The notes below the pieces were generated by a model that worked only from the letters and a program-made list of their open reading frames with translations, was not told the DNA's origin and did not search any database. A program made the translations under genes and the position numbers. Below, piece by piece: positions 11,790 to 24,711 of a stretch of 64,000 nucleotides of DNA (positions are counted from its first letter, which is position 1; each line of letters begins with the position of its first letter). The stretch is taken from contig CM074863.1 in assembly GCA_037501455.1 (NCBI GenBank), positions 12,334,001 through 12,398,000 on the forward strand, read 5' to 3'. This DNA comes from Lantana camara (taxonomy: Eukaryota; Streptophyta; Magnoliopsida; Lamiales; Verbenaceae).

Positions 11790-13199
11790 TAGAAAAGAAG
11801 AGTTGAAACACTCAATTGGATTTACAATGATGATTGATGAGGAAACTGCTGTGTTTCTTGAAACAATTGTTTCACATTCTCAGTTTTGGTCCCGATTTGA
11901 GCATCTATGGGGAATCCGATGCTCGTGTTTTGGGTCGACCAATTGGAAGCTGGACGGAGAAGTTGGCCTGAATTATATAATGATTGATACAGTTCTTGTT
12001 GTTCATAGTATAGATAGCTTACAACAGGGAATATTAGGGAGCTCTCTGTGATTGTAGAGTTTCCTGAATAGGGCTAGATTATCTATTTTTAACTGTCAAA
12101 TTGTTCTCCACTGGGTCTGGGTTTGGGTTTGGGTTGTCTCTCTCTTTTTGGTCCCTAAAAAATTCATTGGACAAACTTTGAAGTGAGAATTCATTGTTTC
12201 CTCTTTAATATGTGAAACTGCTATTCATTTCCCCCTTTCTTTAGGTAATTTCTTGCAGTTTGTAAAGAAGAACCGAAGAAGTGTTAAACTTACATGTAGT
12301 TGGTGGTCCCCACACCCAGGAAAAAGAAATTAAAAAAGGAAACCCCCACCAAAGTGTGGGATCAACCATGTCCATATATTACCAAGTCTTCCATTCCTCT
12401 AATAATTAGGCAAACCAACACATTTGATTGATTCTAGAATAAAACTTCATTAAATAATCCAATCCATCTAACCAAACAACAGAAGGAACACAATAGTCTC
12501 CTTCCTTGGGCAACAATATTGCACTTATTAATTACTTTAAATGAAGTTAGAATAGAACTTAATTTAGGAAGCGTCTCAATAATTTAAGCGACGGAATCAA
12601 AGAGGAGTGGGTGAGGTGAAAAGTGAAAACTGACAGATCACAATGAATATCCTATTACTATTGTCCTAATGTCCTTCACCAAAAATAAATAAATTTGATT
12701 CAATAACAATAAATAAATAAATAAATAGTTCAAATTATTATTATTATTATGAAGCCGTTGCATGGGATTTGACAACTTTGTCCATTTCCCATTGTACGGC
12801 TACAAACAGCAAAAACAACGTCACCCCTTACCCAACTTCACTAAAAAACACAACCCCTAATTCCAATGCTCTGTGCTTCTATTTTTAATATGTTATGTTA
12901 TAATTTCCTTTCCTGATAGGCATTAAACACCTATCATATAGTAAAATTTTAAAAATAATTGTTATCGTGCATTATAAATTTTGTATTGAACAACTGTTGT
13001 AGTAGATCAAAAATTTTCTATTAAAAAAAAATATATGTATGGATATCTTGAATAAATTGATAATAGGAAAAAGGAAAAGTGATAGAGTAAGAATTGGGGA
13101 GCGAAGTCAATATTAGGCCAAAAGTCCCCCAAAAGGCAAAACTAAAACGCGTGAACGCTCTGCTCTTACTAACAAAAATCAAGAATATTTATTGACCTT
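11790..13199. other. Intergenic region between apyrase and RING-CH genes
   Basis: 3' flank of the apyrase gene followed by the promoter of the next gene. It contains AAAT and ATT microsatellites near 12687-12750. No further gene is seen. Confidence 0.5.
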
Positions 13200-13830
13200 C
13201 AAAATTCATTGGTTTTGCAAAAAATTCGCGATTTTGGTTTCCCCTTCTTTGTGTTCCTCCATCAGGTACTTTCCCCTTCCCTTTTTCCTCTTCTATTAAT
13301 CGCTTTGCTCTGCCAACATTTTTAGTTTTTTCGTTTGTTTTTGATTAGATATTGTTGTCATCTGGTTTCGCTTTCAGCTAAAGGAATTACCTGATCTCGC
13401 TGGGTATTCCAGCGTGATCAGATAATTTCTTTCGCCGATTATTGTTTTCTGAGCTTCTCGCGATTCCCAGTTTGATTGATAGGGTTAGAGGTTGGATTTT
13501 CTTGGATTGGGATTTTTTTGGAGTGTTAGGTTAGGAAAATCGGGTTTCTATGCGTTTCTCGAAATCTGCCCTTTTTGTGTAGTATCGGGGAATTTTCCTC
13601 CTTTCGGGCGGTGTGGCTGAAAGTAGAGGTATAAAATGGGCATTTTCTGGGATTGTAATTCTGAGGTCAAAGGGTCATTAGCTTTTTCTGGATAAAGAGC
13701 AAAAATGGGTTTAGTGTGATTCTAATTTGAGGGATTTCTGTTGTTTTGGTTGTGTGCAGGAATTCCTGTGGTTATTATCGGTGTTTGAGGTAGTGGTGGA
13801 CCTTGTTGGTGTTGAAACAAAAGGTGTTAA

Positions 13831-16761
13831 ATGGGTGAGCACCCGGTGGTTAATGTGAACGAGCTGCCAAAGCCTGAGGCTGTTGAGCCTGCCCAACCAG
13901 TTCCTGCGGCTGTTGGATGTGGACCAACTGGAAAGATGCCTGAAATGGTGGGGTCCTCATCATCAATGGCAGCAGATGATGATAAGGCAATAGTAGTTGC
14001 ACACGATGATGAGGATGTAGATGAAGATGAAGATGCTCCTCTGTTAGGTATGGGGGAGTGCCGTATTTGCCAGGATGAGGATACTCTCAGCAATTTGGAG
14101 AGTCCTTGTGGTTGTAGTGGGAGTCTTAAGGTAAATAAATGTTTATTTTTGATGCATCATTCTTTTCATTAAGTGTTGGATCGTCAAATAATGAAATGGA
14201 AATGTTATGCCTATGGTGATGTGGATTTTACTTTCAAATCTGGGGCCGCAAAAGTTTTGGTTATCCTTTTGGCCTGACTTACATATGGCTAATGTTTTCG
14301 TGTTCTCCATTCCCGCCCCCTCCTTGCCCTCAGGACATTCATTTGTTGAAGTGGCCTGGTTTACTATTTTACTGAGACATGTTCATTTGCAGTATGCTCA
14401 CAGAAAATGTGTTCAATACTGGTGCAATGAGAAGGGAGACACTACCTGTGAGATTTGTCATCAGGTATATGATTACTCCTTATACCTTTGTCATTTGATA
14501 CTTATTTTTATTTTAACTATATTTGGAATCTGGTAAAGAGTTGTGTGCCAGATTTCAAAATACTGTCATATAGATACTCAAAGCATATCATATAATGTTG
14601 CTCTCTGATACTACAAAAGGCATCGATAATCTATATGATACTGATGTTTCATCCCGTTGCTAAACTGCCACATATTTTACTCTATTTTGCAGCAATATGA
14701 GCCTGGTTATACTGCTCCTCCACGTCCTCCACCTGATGAGCACACCATTGATATTGGGTAAAATTTTGTTTTCACACGTCAATATTATTTTGTATAATTT
14801 ATTATAGCAACATGTCTTTGTTCAGATTGATAAGTAGATCATTTTCAACAACTACTACTTTGATGTCGAAACACTTATATGGATTTATTTATGGTTTGGT
14901 CTTCATATTTTTCTGTAGGGGAGTATGGCAAATTTCTGGTACTCCACTGGATATGAATGATCCTCGTCTTCTTGCGATCGCTGAAGCTGAACGTCAGTTG
15001 TTTGAATCTGACTATGATGAATATAATGGCTCTAACAGCAGTGGCACTGCCTTTTGCCGTTCAGCTGCTCTAATTGTAAGCCCTTACTACTGAAAATAGC
15101 CATTCGTCATTCATTGTTCATTCCTCTGTATTTGATTGAGTGATAATGCTCTTCGAGCACCTCTGACACAATGTTCAATTTTTTTTGCTGGGGTTGAGTT
15201 TAGAATGGAAATTCTGACCTCAACGGTTTCAACTTCGATGAGTGCGTCGCTTCGAGTTTTTACAGTTGCCATGCTTACTTTTAGTTAATTCTGAATCCCT
15301 TTTGTGAGATTTAAAGAAATTGTCTAGTAGTGGAGATAATAGAAATTGATACCTTACTGTGGAGCGATGATGGAGAGATGGTTGAGGGTGGGTTGTAGAA
15401 GGAATCTGTTTTTCCTCGAGAAGAAGGGGCATGCACATATGTATTTATGCATAGATAGTGAGGTTGGTGGATGGAGATAGTTGTGGAATATCTGTTGTCA
15501 TTATATTTTTGCACTACTCTACTTCTCTAACAATCTTTAAAGATGCACTCTTCTTCTCCCATAAAATCTATGGTAGTGATGATTTCATTAACTTCAACTT
15601 GAAATATCACTCACTTTTCATGCATGGGAATAAAACCGATACTCAGTGAATGAACTAAGAGATTGTTGGTAAATAGTAGTTCCTCTGCAAAGTTCTGCTT
15701 GTAGGTCATTAAATTGTCTGGTCTAGCTTTCGGCTGCAGTATCCAGTGATTGATCTATTTCGATGCTTGAATAATGGTCCCAGTTTTAAGAACATGGAGA
15801 TTGACTGTTGTTGCCGTAGATTCTGACACCTAAAATCACTCTAATCTGTCAGAGTGCCTGCCCTAAATTAATATTTGAATCATTTGAGATAGAACTATGT
15901 AAATACCTCTATGCAAAACAAAATTTGTGGACCTGTATTTGATCTGAGGGATCAACTCTAGATCTATCAGTCCGACATTTTCTAATCTCCAATTAAACAT
16001 CCTTCAAATCTTGAAATTATGTTGATTGAGAGTGATCATTGGAGAAGCCGAATTCTAATATTTTTCTGAATGATATTTTTCTAGACTCTGAATTCAGTTA
16101 AATATAAAGATTGTGTCTGTTGGATTGGCAGTTAATGGCTCTTCTGCTATTGAGGCATGCACTGTCCATTGCGGATGATGGAGATGCAGATGGAGATGGT
16201 GGAGAGGGAGATGCATCGACCTTTTTCTCTGTAAGTCGATATCAACTATCCATATATCTACATATTCTTTCCTAAAGTCTCTACACCATCGTTATTGTGG
16301 TGGTGAATTATGCTGACAACTTCTCATAAATGCAGCTTTTCTTACTTCGAGCTGTGGGCTTTCTCTTGCCTTGCTACATCATGATCTGGGCCGTAAATAT
16401 CTTGCAACGTAGGAGGCAAAGACAGGTAATCACATGCCTAATACGATTTCTCCACTTGAATTTTTTTTTAAAAAAAAGAGAGAAAAAGAAAAAGAAAAAC
16501 ATTTTTTTCCAAAGAAAAACCTAAATAGTGTTGCATAAGAATATTAACGGCTCTATACTTGTTATTTTGGTGGAACAGGAGGCTGCAGCACTGGCAGCAA
16601 CTCAATTTGCAATTGTTGTTCAATCAGCACAAAGCAGAGGCCTCCTTGTCGCCTCCTCAGCTGTTCAACCCGCAGCTGCAGCTGCACAACCAGCAAGCGC
16701 CCTTACTCCTCCACTGGCGGCGACTACTTCACAGCTCGCTCCTCAACATGAACAGGTTTGA
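13831..16761 (+). CDS. RING-CH (RINGv/MARCH-type) membrane E3 ubiquitin ligase
   Basis: Probable membrane-anchored E3 ligase of 321 residues. Coding exons: 13831-14130, 14393-14464, 14693-14757, 14919-15075, 16132-16230, 16336-16425 and 16579-16761, joined in phase. An intron in the 5' leader (about 13266-13759) is suggested by TCAG|GTACTT and GTGTGCAG|GA. The C4HC3 zinc ligands of a RINGv domain are C77, C80, C93, C95, H103, C106, C119 and C122. An acidic run ([10 protein letters not shown]) precedes it. After a conserved block ([20 protein letters not shown]) come two hydrophobic helices near 193-211 and 232-256, and an Ala/Pro/Gln-rich tail. Substrates cannot be inferred. Intron 4 is over 1 kb and shows no coding content. 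Confidence 0.9.
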
Positions 16762-19700
16762 TTCAACATTTCATCATTGGCTTCTAGATGCAAATTGCAA
16801 CTGTGCAGTGAGAGAGATCATCGAGGTCTGAAACGATTATTGCAGTGAATTTTCATTCCCTTTTTTTTTTTTTTCTTTTCATATTTTTCCATCGTTTCAA
16901 GACTTCCCATCTTGTTACATGTTTATATGAATTCGAGTCCTTTGATTAGCTCTTAGCTCGATGTACCGATTGAGAGCTTTATCAATCATTTCTCAGGACA
17001 AAGACCAGAAAGGCCCAATCGATAAAGTAGAGTTGTCTTTATGTACTTATTTTTCATGTATAACTAAGTATTACCATTTTGATTACTCTATTTTACTCAC
17101 TTTAGACAGTTCAGCAGTAAATGAAGAGTCTGTTTATACATAGTTTCTGTCTCTTGAACCATAATGAGTGTTCTCTCTCTTTATTTCATTCATTTGTTTT
17201 TCTTCTGCCTTCTCTTATTTCTTAAATTGGTTTTTCCCTTTTTCTGTTAGGCTCTAATGTTACTTTGCAAAAGTGATTCAAATTACAACATGTCATCTCT
17301 AGAACTTTAATACAGGTGGATTGAGTTGTGTGTGAGAGAGAGATTAATTCTTAAATTAGAGGGTATTTTAAATTTTTTGGGTACCCTTTCTTTTGTGTTG
17401 ATCAAAATGATGGAATGATCCGAAAGTAAAGCATATTAAAACTTGCCCTTATGGGAGACATTCCATCTGCAGTGTGCCCCAATTGTTCTGTTTTATTTAA
17501 GCTTTATGATGTAAAGACGTTGTTAAGCTAATTTTCCATTGATTTAGTACAAAGAAAGAAGGGCTCACTTCCAAAACTAATCAAGAAACTAAAGTTCTTA
17601 GCTCGTGGTACTCATCATTTCCGATTATGCCAATAATTAAGCTAAAGATGTTGGTTTAAACGCAATGATTAAAGATTTGGACGTGATCCTGAAGGTACCA
17701 AAGAATTAAATTAAATTTTATTTTGTTATGATTTTTGATGAAATCCAATTACGTGGGCATAAATTAATTTTCCCGTCGTCTTCAGTCCCGCCACTTCTTC
17801 AAATCCCACCAAACAATATAAATCTATACATATGGGGTATTAATTTCGTGATTAAATAATTATTATTTTGACCGAGTCTATGTACTTTTGTTGTCAAAAC
17901 TAGTAGTTCAAAATGAGTTGGAAAATGGGAATGTTCAAAGATGACGAGGGGTATTTATTTTTGAATGGAGCCCATGTGTTTGATGAAAGGCTTAAAAGAC
18001 CATTACTTTGAGACTGCCTTTGCCTTGTTAAACTCCAAATATGTGTATATTCTTCCAAACTTAATTCTTGAATAGCAAACCTCACCTTTCTTTAACATAA
18101 TTCGATGTCGATCCATCACTTTAAAAGGGGGAATGGGATAAACCCCTTTGAGGTTTCTATAGTTGCAGTACTTTAGGGCTTTGATCCAAAAGCAAATGAA
18201 AATGGTCCCAAATTCACAAATATCAAGATTTTTAATATTTAAAGCCCCCAAAAAAGAAAAAATGATTTCTAATACCATTCAATTTCTTATACCATACCAT
18301 ACCAGACCATCTCCGTCGACTACATTGATTAATTCCTTCACTGAATTACATGACTTGTATGAAAATTTAAACTTAAATTTCAAACTCTTGGCCTGATCTC
18401 GTGCAAATTGCATACGTGACCAGGCATAACTGAAGTATAAATCTTCTAAAATCACCAACTATACACGTCAAAGTTATCTGGTTCAGTGCACACTGGATTC
18501 TTTACCCCGTATGTAGCCCATTATACATGGCATGCAACTAATACATCATCTTTCTGCACTCAGTGCATGAAAAGCATGCATTACAGGTGTACATCTTGTT
18601 ACGTAGCTTGTACCTTCCCGAGATTAATCAGATCCAATCCCTCTTTCAAACTCAAAACTAAATGATCAAAAAGCAAAGAATCTGTCCGTTTTCAATGTCA
18701 GGCTGTGTAATAGTTTGGACCATTACAAAAAACACCACCCCATATATATATATATATCTCATAGTCATAGAAATGGAGGAGTTTGAAATAAAGCATCATA
18801 AAACCCTACTTTAGAACGTTCCAAGTTGCATGTGGTTTTTCGCATTTCATTAATCTAAAAATATAAAATAAAGTGGATAAAGAAAAAGATGGTCTTCCTG
18901 GTTAAATGGGAAATAAAAAATAAGAGTAATTTGATTCTAAAGAGAAAGAGACGCTTGAATCAAAAAAGAAAGAGAACTCAAAGAGACTGGCAAAAGAAGC
19001 ATAAAGAAACCAGATTTAGCACAATAAACCAAGACTGGTATTTTGAGTGCATAGAGAAGTGAGCTTGAAATTCTAAAGTAAGATCTCTACATGTCATAAA
19101 GCTAATGCTTGGTTTTTTAAGGGAAGATGTCTCTTCTTTGCCACTACTCTGCTTTTTCATTATCACAGATCTCCTGTTTTGGCTGCTCTAAATTAATCCA
19201 TCTTTCTTAATCACTAAGGCAAGGTAAGCTTGTTGTTTATTATATTTATATATACCTTAACTATATATCTAATCTAGTGAAATCTTGATATCATCAACAA
19301 CTTATACGTTATAATCTCGCCCGAAAAGTACTCGAGCGGGCCGACATGAGTTTAAATAACGGATAATTGCACCGATGGATCCTAAAGTTGTAATTGTAAT
19401 TGCAATAACATGCGTTAAGTCAGGTTTTAGAGTATATCGAGGGAAGTTTTTGTAATTTCTCAAACCTCGTCGGAAGCTTTTGTACACATAATTAGCTAAC
19501 CATTTGAAACCAAAAAATATATAGAAATTATGTGCGACGTTGGCAAGACTGGATGACGTGTCAAGATAGTCCAAGCTGACTGAAAATGGTCTTTGTTGCA
19601 GAATGCAGGGGACAAAAGCAGAGGAAACAATAGCATTGTAGGGCAAACAAAACAAGAAGTGAAAGAAAAAAGATGCTTAGCTTCTCGAGGGCGTTGTTCC

Positions 19701-19982
19701 AATCGCCTTTATCCATCCTATTGAGATTCTCCCTTTTCTTTTTCCCCTTTGTTTACAGCCTTAATTTGCTTAAGATTTTCGCAGATTTATATATGATTGG
19801 ACTGCTGAATCCAAAACTCTCGAATGGATTCTGGGCCCTCATTCCCCTGCTTTACGCTTTAAATTCCCCCCTCCAGAAATTCTATATCTTCAAATGGGAC
19901 TTGGGAACACAGCCTTATATTCTCCCATTACTCCCCCATAACAACAAAACGTACCATACTCCATTACCACTTCTTCTCAACC
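16762..19982. other. Intergenic region upstream of the CLE gene
   Basis: The RING-CH 3' flank, then AT-rich DNA with a TA microsatellite near 18744-18756, and the upstream region of the CLE peptide gene with pyrimidine tracts after 19725. Short open frames here look fortuitous. Confidence 0.5.
19350..19505. repeat. Dispersed repeat fragment (GATAATTxCA family)
   Basis: Contains GGATAATTGCACCGATGGAT and, further on, GTTTTTGTAATTTCTCAAAC. Similar phrases recur at 55619-55890 and 56692-57003 inside introns of the CPBP gene, marking a dispersed MITE-like family. Ends are not defined here. Confidence 0.35.
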
Positions 19983-20276
19983 ATGTTTCTGTCTATCCAC
20001 AGACCAATATTCTTGCTCTTCGTATGCATGGGATTGTTAGTAGCACATCATGCTTGTGCCCTGACGAGTTCAGGGTTTGTCCTGAGACGACGGGCCGACG
20101 AATTGCAGCCGTTGATGATCAAGATCAGCACTCATCGTGTGCTTCTCCAAGCAGCTGACATGAACAGTTTGAATTCAGACAAGAAACCTGATGTTGGATA
20201 TCAGAAATATGATCCAAACCAGTCGAGTAAGAGAAAAGTTCGAAGAGGGTCGGATCCAATCCACAACAGGACCTGA
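19983..20276 (+). CDS. CLE45: CLE45-type signalling peptide precursor
   Basis: Intronless precursor of 97 residues. Residues 1-26 form a signal peptide (FLLFVCMGLLVA core, HACA end). A variable middle follows. The C-terminal CLE box is residues 84-95, RKVRRGSDPIHN, followed by only Arg-Thr. The RRGSDPIHN core is what I recall of Arabidopsis CLE45 and differs from most CLE peptides, which have a V-P-x-G-P core. CLE45 acts through the receptor kinase BAM3 to restrain protophloem differentiation in roots; that role here is inferred. The peptide would be secreted and processed from the C-terminus after the lysine/arginine stretch. The start at 19983 gives the only frame with a proper signal peptide. 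The gene stands alone. Confidence 0.88.
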   Translation: MFLSIHRPIFLLFVCMGLLVAHHACALTSSGFVLRRRADELQPLMIKISTHRVLLQAADMNSLNSDKKPDVGYQKYDPNQSSKRKVRRGSDPIHNRT

Positions 20277-23200
20277 TATGAAGAAACAGGGCACCTCTAT
20301 GATATCACACAAGAAAAAACAGGGCAAACTGGCAACTGCAGAGAGAGAGAGAGAGATACATTTTTGTACACGAAGTGCCTAAGTGAAGGCTTCTGTGTGA
20401 TTGATTGGATTGGAATATTGGATTTCGATGTGTGTTTTTGGAGTTCATGATGTGGAGAAAAGTGTATAGTATAGAACAGTTAGGAGCCGGGCCAATCGGG
20501 AGCTGCCACGGAGCCGAAATCGTCTCCACTGGACATCACTTGAGGGGAAGTTACTGTAAGAGTGGAGCAAGGCTTGCGAGGGAAACCAATTGGTTTTTGT
20601 TCCGAAAATTTGGTCCGGTTTGATTCATTATTTCTTGGTTTCTGAAACATATGTAACTCGGTACTTTTTTTGGTTTTTTTTCTTTGTCACTCATTCTAAT
20701 GGCAGTCTCTTCAATATCATACATTTTGATGCAATTTTTCACTTCCAATGCCATTGAACACGAGCATTTTCCTTTTCTTTTTATCAATACTCCACTCGTT
20801 CGAGGTGAATCCAAGAATCAAGGTATAACTCTCTCTATTAATCAGTCATAGTTACGTTTTTCGGAATACGAACACGAGACATCTCGTTAAGTTAGTACAA
20901 TACCGTCCTTTTAAGATGCACAACATGGTGGTGGATTGAGCATTTTGATACATACAACATGTTTTGATGTTTCTTTTACATTAGTTTAGACCTTGGTATA
21001 TCTTCAATGTTGGGAAAGAAGGATGCCTTTGTCACATGCATAAGGGATTCTGTACAAGTATTTAAAGTATGCTTTTAACCTACGCAAACATCACCCTAAG
21101 CCACTATATAGAGTCAAGAAAATGAGATTTTGCTATATAAGGTGGCTAAACTTTATTCGAAAAAAACAACTGTGGCAACCATCAAAGACATCCTAATAAG
21201 TTAAAGGAACAATTCTACAAACATATCCAGAATCTTTAACATAATTACATAATCTTCCCCCTGAGAATTGAGAATTTACACAAACATCCCCTGTTAGAAT
21301 CAATTATATCTTCATTCTTCCCCAACTTGAGCACAAAAAATGGAAGAATGTAAAGGATAATGAAATTTCCCCCAGTTGATGAGTGCATATAACAATCACC
21401 CATTTACAGTTGCTACATTCTTGAGTCCAAATCCAATAAGGAATATTAAATAAATTAAAGGCAGATTCTAATGCCACTAAGTCCCTATTGAAGTTTTGTC
21501 TGATTTACTCCAATCTTATATATCTCCAATACAAGAACTAGGAAATAGGAATAAAGGGCAAGTACCCAAATCCTCCATCTTGCTTGATGCTCCTATTATT
21601 GATGCACAAGTTTAGACCTTCAAATAGTTTTACCCACCCACTAACGCTCAAATGAATCAGGTTCTCTTCTTTAATTTGATCATGATTTGATGCGCCTTTT
21701 TTAAACAGAATCTAAAGCACAAGTATATATTATATGTTATAACATGTAGTTTTCGTAAATTCAAACACTGACATATTTGATTATTCTAACATAGAGAATT
21801 CTATATATTAATTAATTATTCGATTCAAATCCATAATATAGCATGAATTATGAGAATTGAAGCCGACTAGATCACAAATCCTATCCATCTTTCTTAATTG
21901 ATCAAGATCACATATTGCCAAGCTAGCCCAAATCATTAGTCGTTTAGCTAGAGAAAATTAGTGTATTAACTAATTTGCATGTATGCTTGATTTTAATGAT
22001 TTAATCAATGTCCTGGAGGTCACGTGCCTGTGTCTCCATGCGCCACGTGCCATGACAAATGTCATGCCTGAGAAGGTCGTCATCCAATTAGCTTGATAAT
22101 TGCGTGAATTATTTTCAACTAACTTCCTTCATTTAATCTTATATTTTATGCATACAAATAATAGATAATTTAGTAATAAATATTTATATAAATAAATAAA
22201 TAAATAAATTAATTAAGAGTTTTGTTACAAATTTAATAAGATAGTTGAAAAATCAGCAGCAAAGAAGAAAAGAAGTTATTATATTTTTGAGATGGGTTTA
22301 CATATTAAGATATTTTATTTCAACCAAAAAAAGAAAAATATTAAGATATTCATGTGAATGGGATAATATAATCCATATTATTGGTGGTAATCCAATTAAT
22401 TTGCAAATTGCATAGCTGCGCGTGCTTGACATATAGTGACATTTGGTTTTGACGTTGTTCTAATCCACTAATTAAGGAATCTGTATAGGCTTTATAGTTT
22501 GCATATAGTCTCAGTCATATTTCCATTTCTTTCCTATTCAAACTTGCCGCTTTGTACATATATTAGCAAATCTATGGATGTCATTTCCAACTTTATAGGA
22601 CTTTGACCAAAACCCTATGCCACTACTGTTGTATCTTCATGCGCCATTTATCTAACATTTCTATTCTAATTTCTAAGCATGGTGCTTCTGACTATTGATC
22701 ATCAACATAATCTCTTATCCTATTAGTTCGAGTCGGACTCGGATCGATTCGAACTACATGTTAAAATAATATCAAAAATTCAAATATAAGATGTCTGATT
22801 AAAATATCATATATCTTGTATCTAACGGAGTTGGGGTTGGGCCGGGGGACATATAACTGAAACTGATCTTTTGCTGTGCTTGTTAAATTTTGTCAATTCA
22901 TTGGTTCAAGATGGGGTAAAACCGTGAAAGGACCGGGCACTGGATGGCGACCCCACTCAACTGTTAATTAAACCAGCAAACAATTAATGAGTAATTAGTG
23001 TAGTCTCACTTGTTATTCAAAGACTAATTAAGGAGATTAAAGAGAAAATTAAATGAAGATGGGAATTATACGGCGTCAATCATCAATCGTTCCACTCAAG
23101 TTTATGAATCTAAGAAGATACAATAAGTGGCTTCGTAGCAAATTTCTGACTTTAAGGACCGACCACACATGCTTTAGATGTGATTAATTATGCATTCAAG

Positions 23201-23934
23201 CTACAAATTAAATCATGCTAATTTCAACTAATTCATAATGCATTACCAATACAAACAAGATTCATGAACCTACCAAAACTAATTAATTTGCATATCAAGT
23301 CATCAACCAAAATTGTCATGTGCACTTAATAGTTATTAACCACTAATTAACTGTAGTTTTCAGTTAATTAAACTGATTTGAATCACTCCATAATACCAAA
23401 AATATATATCTCCGATAGTTTTAACTCAAACCTAATTCTATCAGACTAGTATATATTTACGAATTTAAGAAAATAAATAAAAAATATAATATATTTACCT
23501 ATTTACTTTGTTAGATTTAGATATAGCGGAGGAGAGACTGAATGACGTAAATTGTAATATATATATATATTTTTAAACTTAAAAGTTAAAAGTAATCATA
23601 GATACTCATACAACCACCACATCTAATAGCGGCTGTGATTAGTGGGGGCCAACTCTTTGTTCTCATGCTCAGGATCTGCCACGTGTGCCTTAATTATTTT
23701 TCACATTAAGACACGAGCTTATATATTAAATGAAATCCAGACAAAATTAATTTCAGGAAACAAACCTCTTTAGCTACGACCGGACCTAGTGTCTGAATTG
23801 TGATCAGGAGAGATTTATTGTCATCTTTATCTTAATAATCCCTTTCCTTATTATTACTGCAACCACTTTCCACTTCTTACTAATTAGCAAATCAAACCCT
23901 CAATTCTCAATTCTGCAAATCCCTAAACAAGAAT
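20277..23934. other. Long intergenic region
   Basis: The CLE 3' flank, including a GA microsatellite near 20339-20355, then AT-rich DNA, then the ZF-HD upstream region. Two CACGTG G-boxes lie at 22021-22026 and 22044-22049, followed by an inverted repeat at 22051-22066. No coding gene is visible. Confidence 0.5.
22021..22066. promoter_or_regulatory. G-box pair plus palindrome
   Basis: Two CACGTG cores 23 bases apart, then CATGAC-AAAT-GTCATG, a perfect 6-base inverted repeat. G-boxes bind bZIP and bHLH factors. It is 1.9 kb upstream of the ZF-HD gene, so a link to that gene is uncertain. Confidence 0.3.
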
Positions 23935-24711
23935 ATGAGCCTACAGTTAACAGTACCCATCCCTGCAACAAGTCTTGATGACACTGAAATCGATACCCCA
24001 CCACACACACATGCTCACCCCATCAACCCATTATCCTTCACCAACGGCGGCGTAACCAAGAACCACCGCCACCGCCGCCGCCGCCCTGCGTACAGGGAGT
24101 GCATGAAGAACCATGCAGCTTCGCTAGGCGCCCACGCCGTGGACGGCTGCGGCGAGTACATGCCGTCCCCCTCCGCCGCAGCCACCGACCCCACGTCGCT
24201 GAAGTGTGCAGCCTGCGGCTGCCACCGCAACTTCCACCGCCGTGAGCCGGACTCACCCGGCGCCATCACCCCACCTTTTCTTGATTTCCGCCACCCTTCT
24301 TCCCAACCGCTAATTAAACGTGCTTCTTCTTCAACGTCTCCGCCGCCTCCCCCCGCGGCATCGTCATTTCCGTACGCGCCCCACACGCTACTGGCCCTGA
24401 GCACCGCCGTGGCGGCGGAGGAGCAACACCAGGATCCGGCGACGCCGACGGTGGAGAACCCGGTTGGGAGAAAGCGGTTCAGGACGAAATTCAGCCAAGA
24501 ACAGAAGGAAAAAATGCAATCTTTCTCGGAAAAGATCGGGTGGAGAATGCAGAGGTCCGATGAGGCGGCGGTGGAGGAATTCTGCCGCGAAATCCGGGTA
24601 TCGAGAGGAGTGCTGAAAGTGTGGATGCACAACAACAAGAACACGTTTGGCCGCAAAAATGTTATGAATGGCGGCGGCAGCGATAGCAGCGGAAGCAAAT
24701 ATATCGAATAA
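23935..24711 (+). CDS. Zinc-finger homeodomain (ZF-HD/ZHD) transcription factor
   Basis: Intronless 258-residue nuclear transcription factor of the plant-specific ZHD family; lack of introns is typical. The ZF dimerisation domain covers about residues 53-104, with [23 protein letters not shown] and [16 protein letters not shown] supplying the Cys/His ligands. A Pro/Ser-rich linker follows ([10 protein letters not shown]). The homeodomain covers about 178-241, from GRKRFRTKF to [14 protein letters not shown]. The tail is Gly/Ser-rich. The coding region is far more GC-rich than its surroundings. ZHD proteins form homo- and heterodimers and bind ATTA-type sites. I cannot say which ZHD member it is. 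Confidence 0.94.
   Translation: MSLQLTVPIPATSLDDTEIDTPPHTHAHPINPLSFTNGGVTKNHRHRRRRPAYRECMKNHAASLGAHAVDGCGEYMPSPSAAATDPTSLKCAACGCHRNFHRREPDSPGAITPPFLDFRHPSSQPLIKRASSSTSPPPPPAASSFPYAPHTLLALSTAVAAEEQHQDPATPTVENPVGRKRFRTKFSQEQKEKMQSFSEKIGWRMQRSDEAAVEEFCREIRVSRGVLKVWMHNNKNTFGRKNVMNGGGSDSSGSKYIE

Noticed and set aside
19302..19655. 117-codon minus-strand frame
   Set aside because: It runs through a dispersed repeat and has no protein-like conservation that I can see.
19673..20158. 161-codon plus-strand frame before and over the CLE gene
   Set aside because: It lacks family features; the CLE frame at 19983 has a signal peptide and a diagnostic C-terminal box.
24015..24698. Long minus-strand frame opposite the ZF-HD gene
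   Set aside because: It is the shadow of the GC-rich ZF-HD coding region; the plus strand gives a complete known family.
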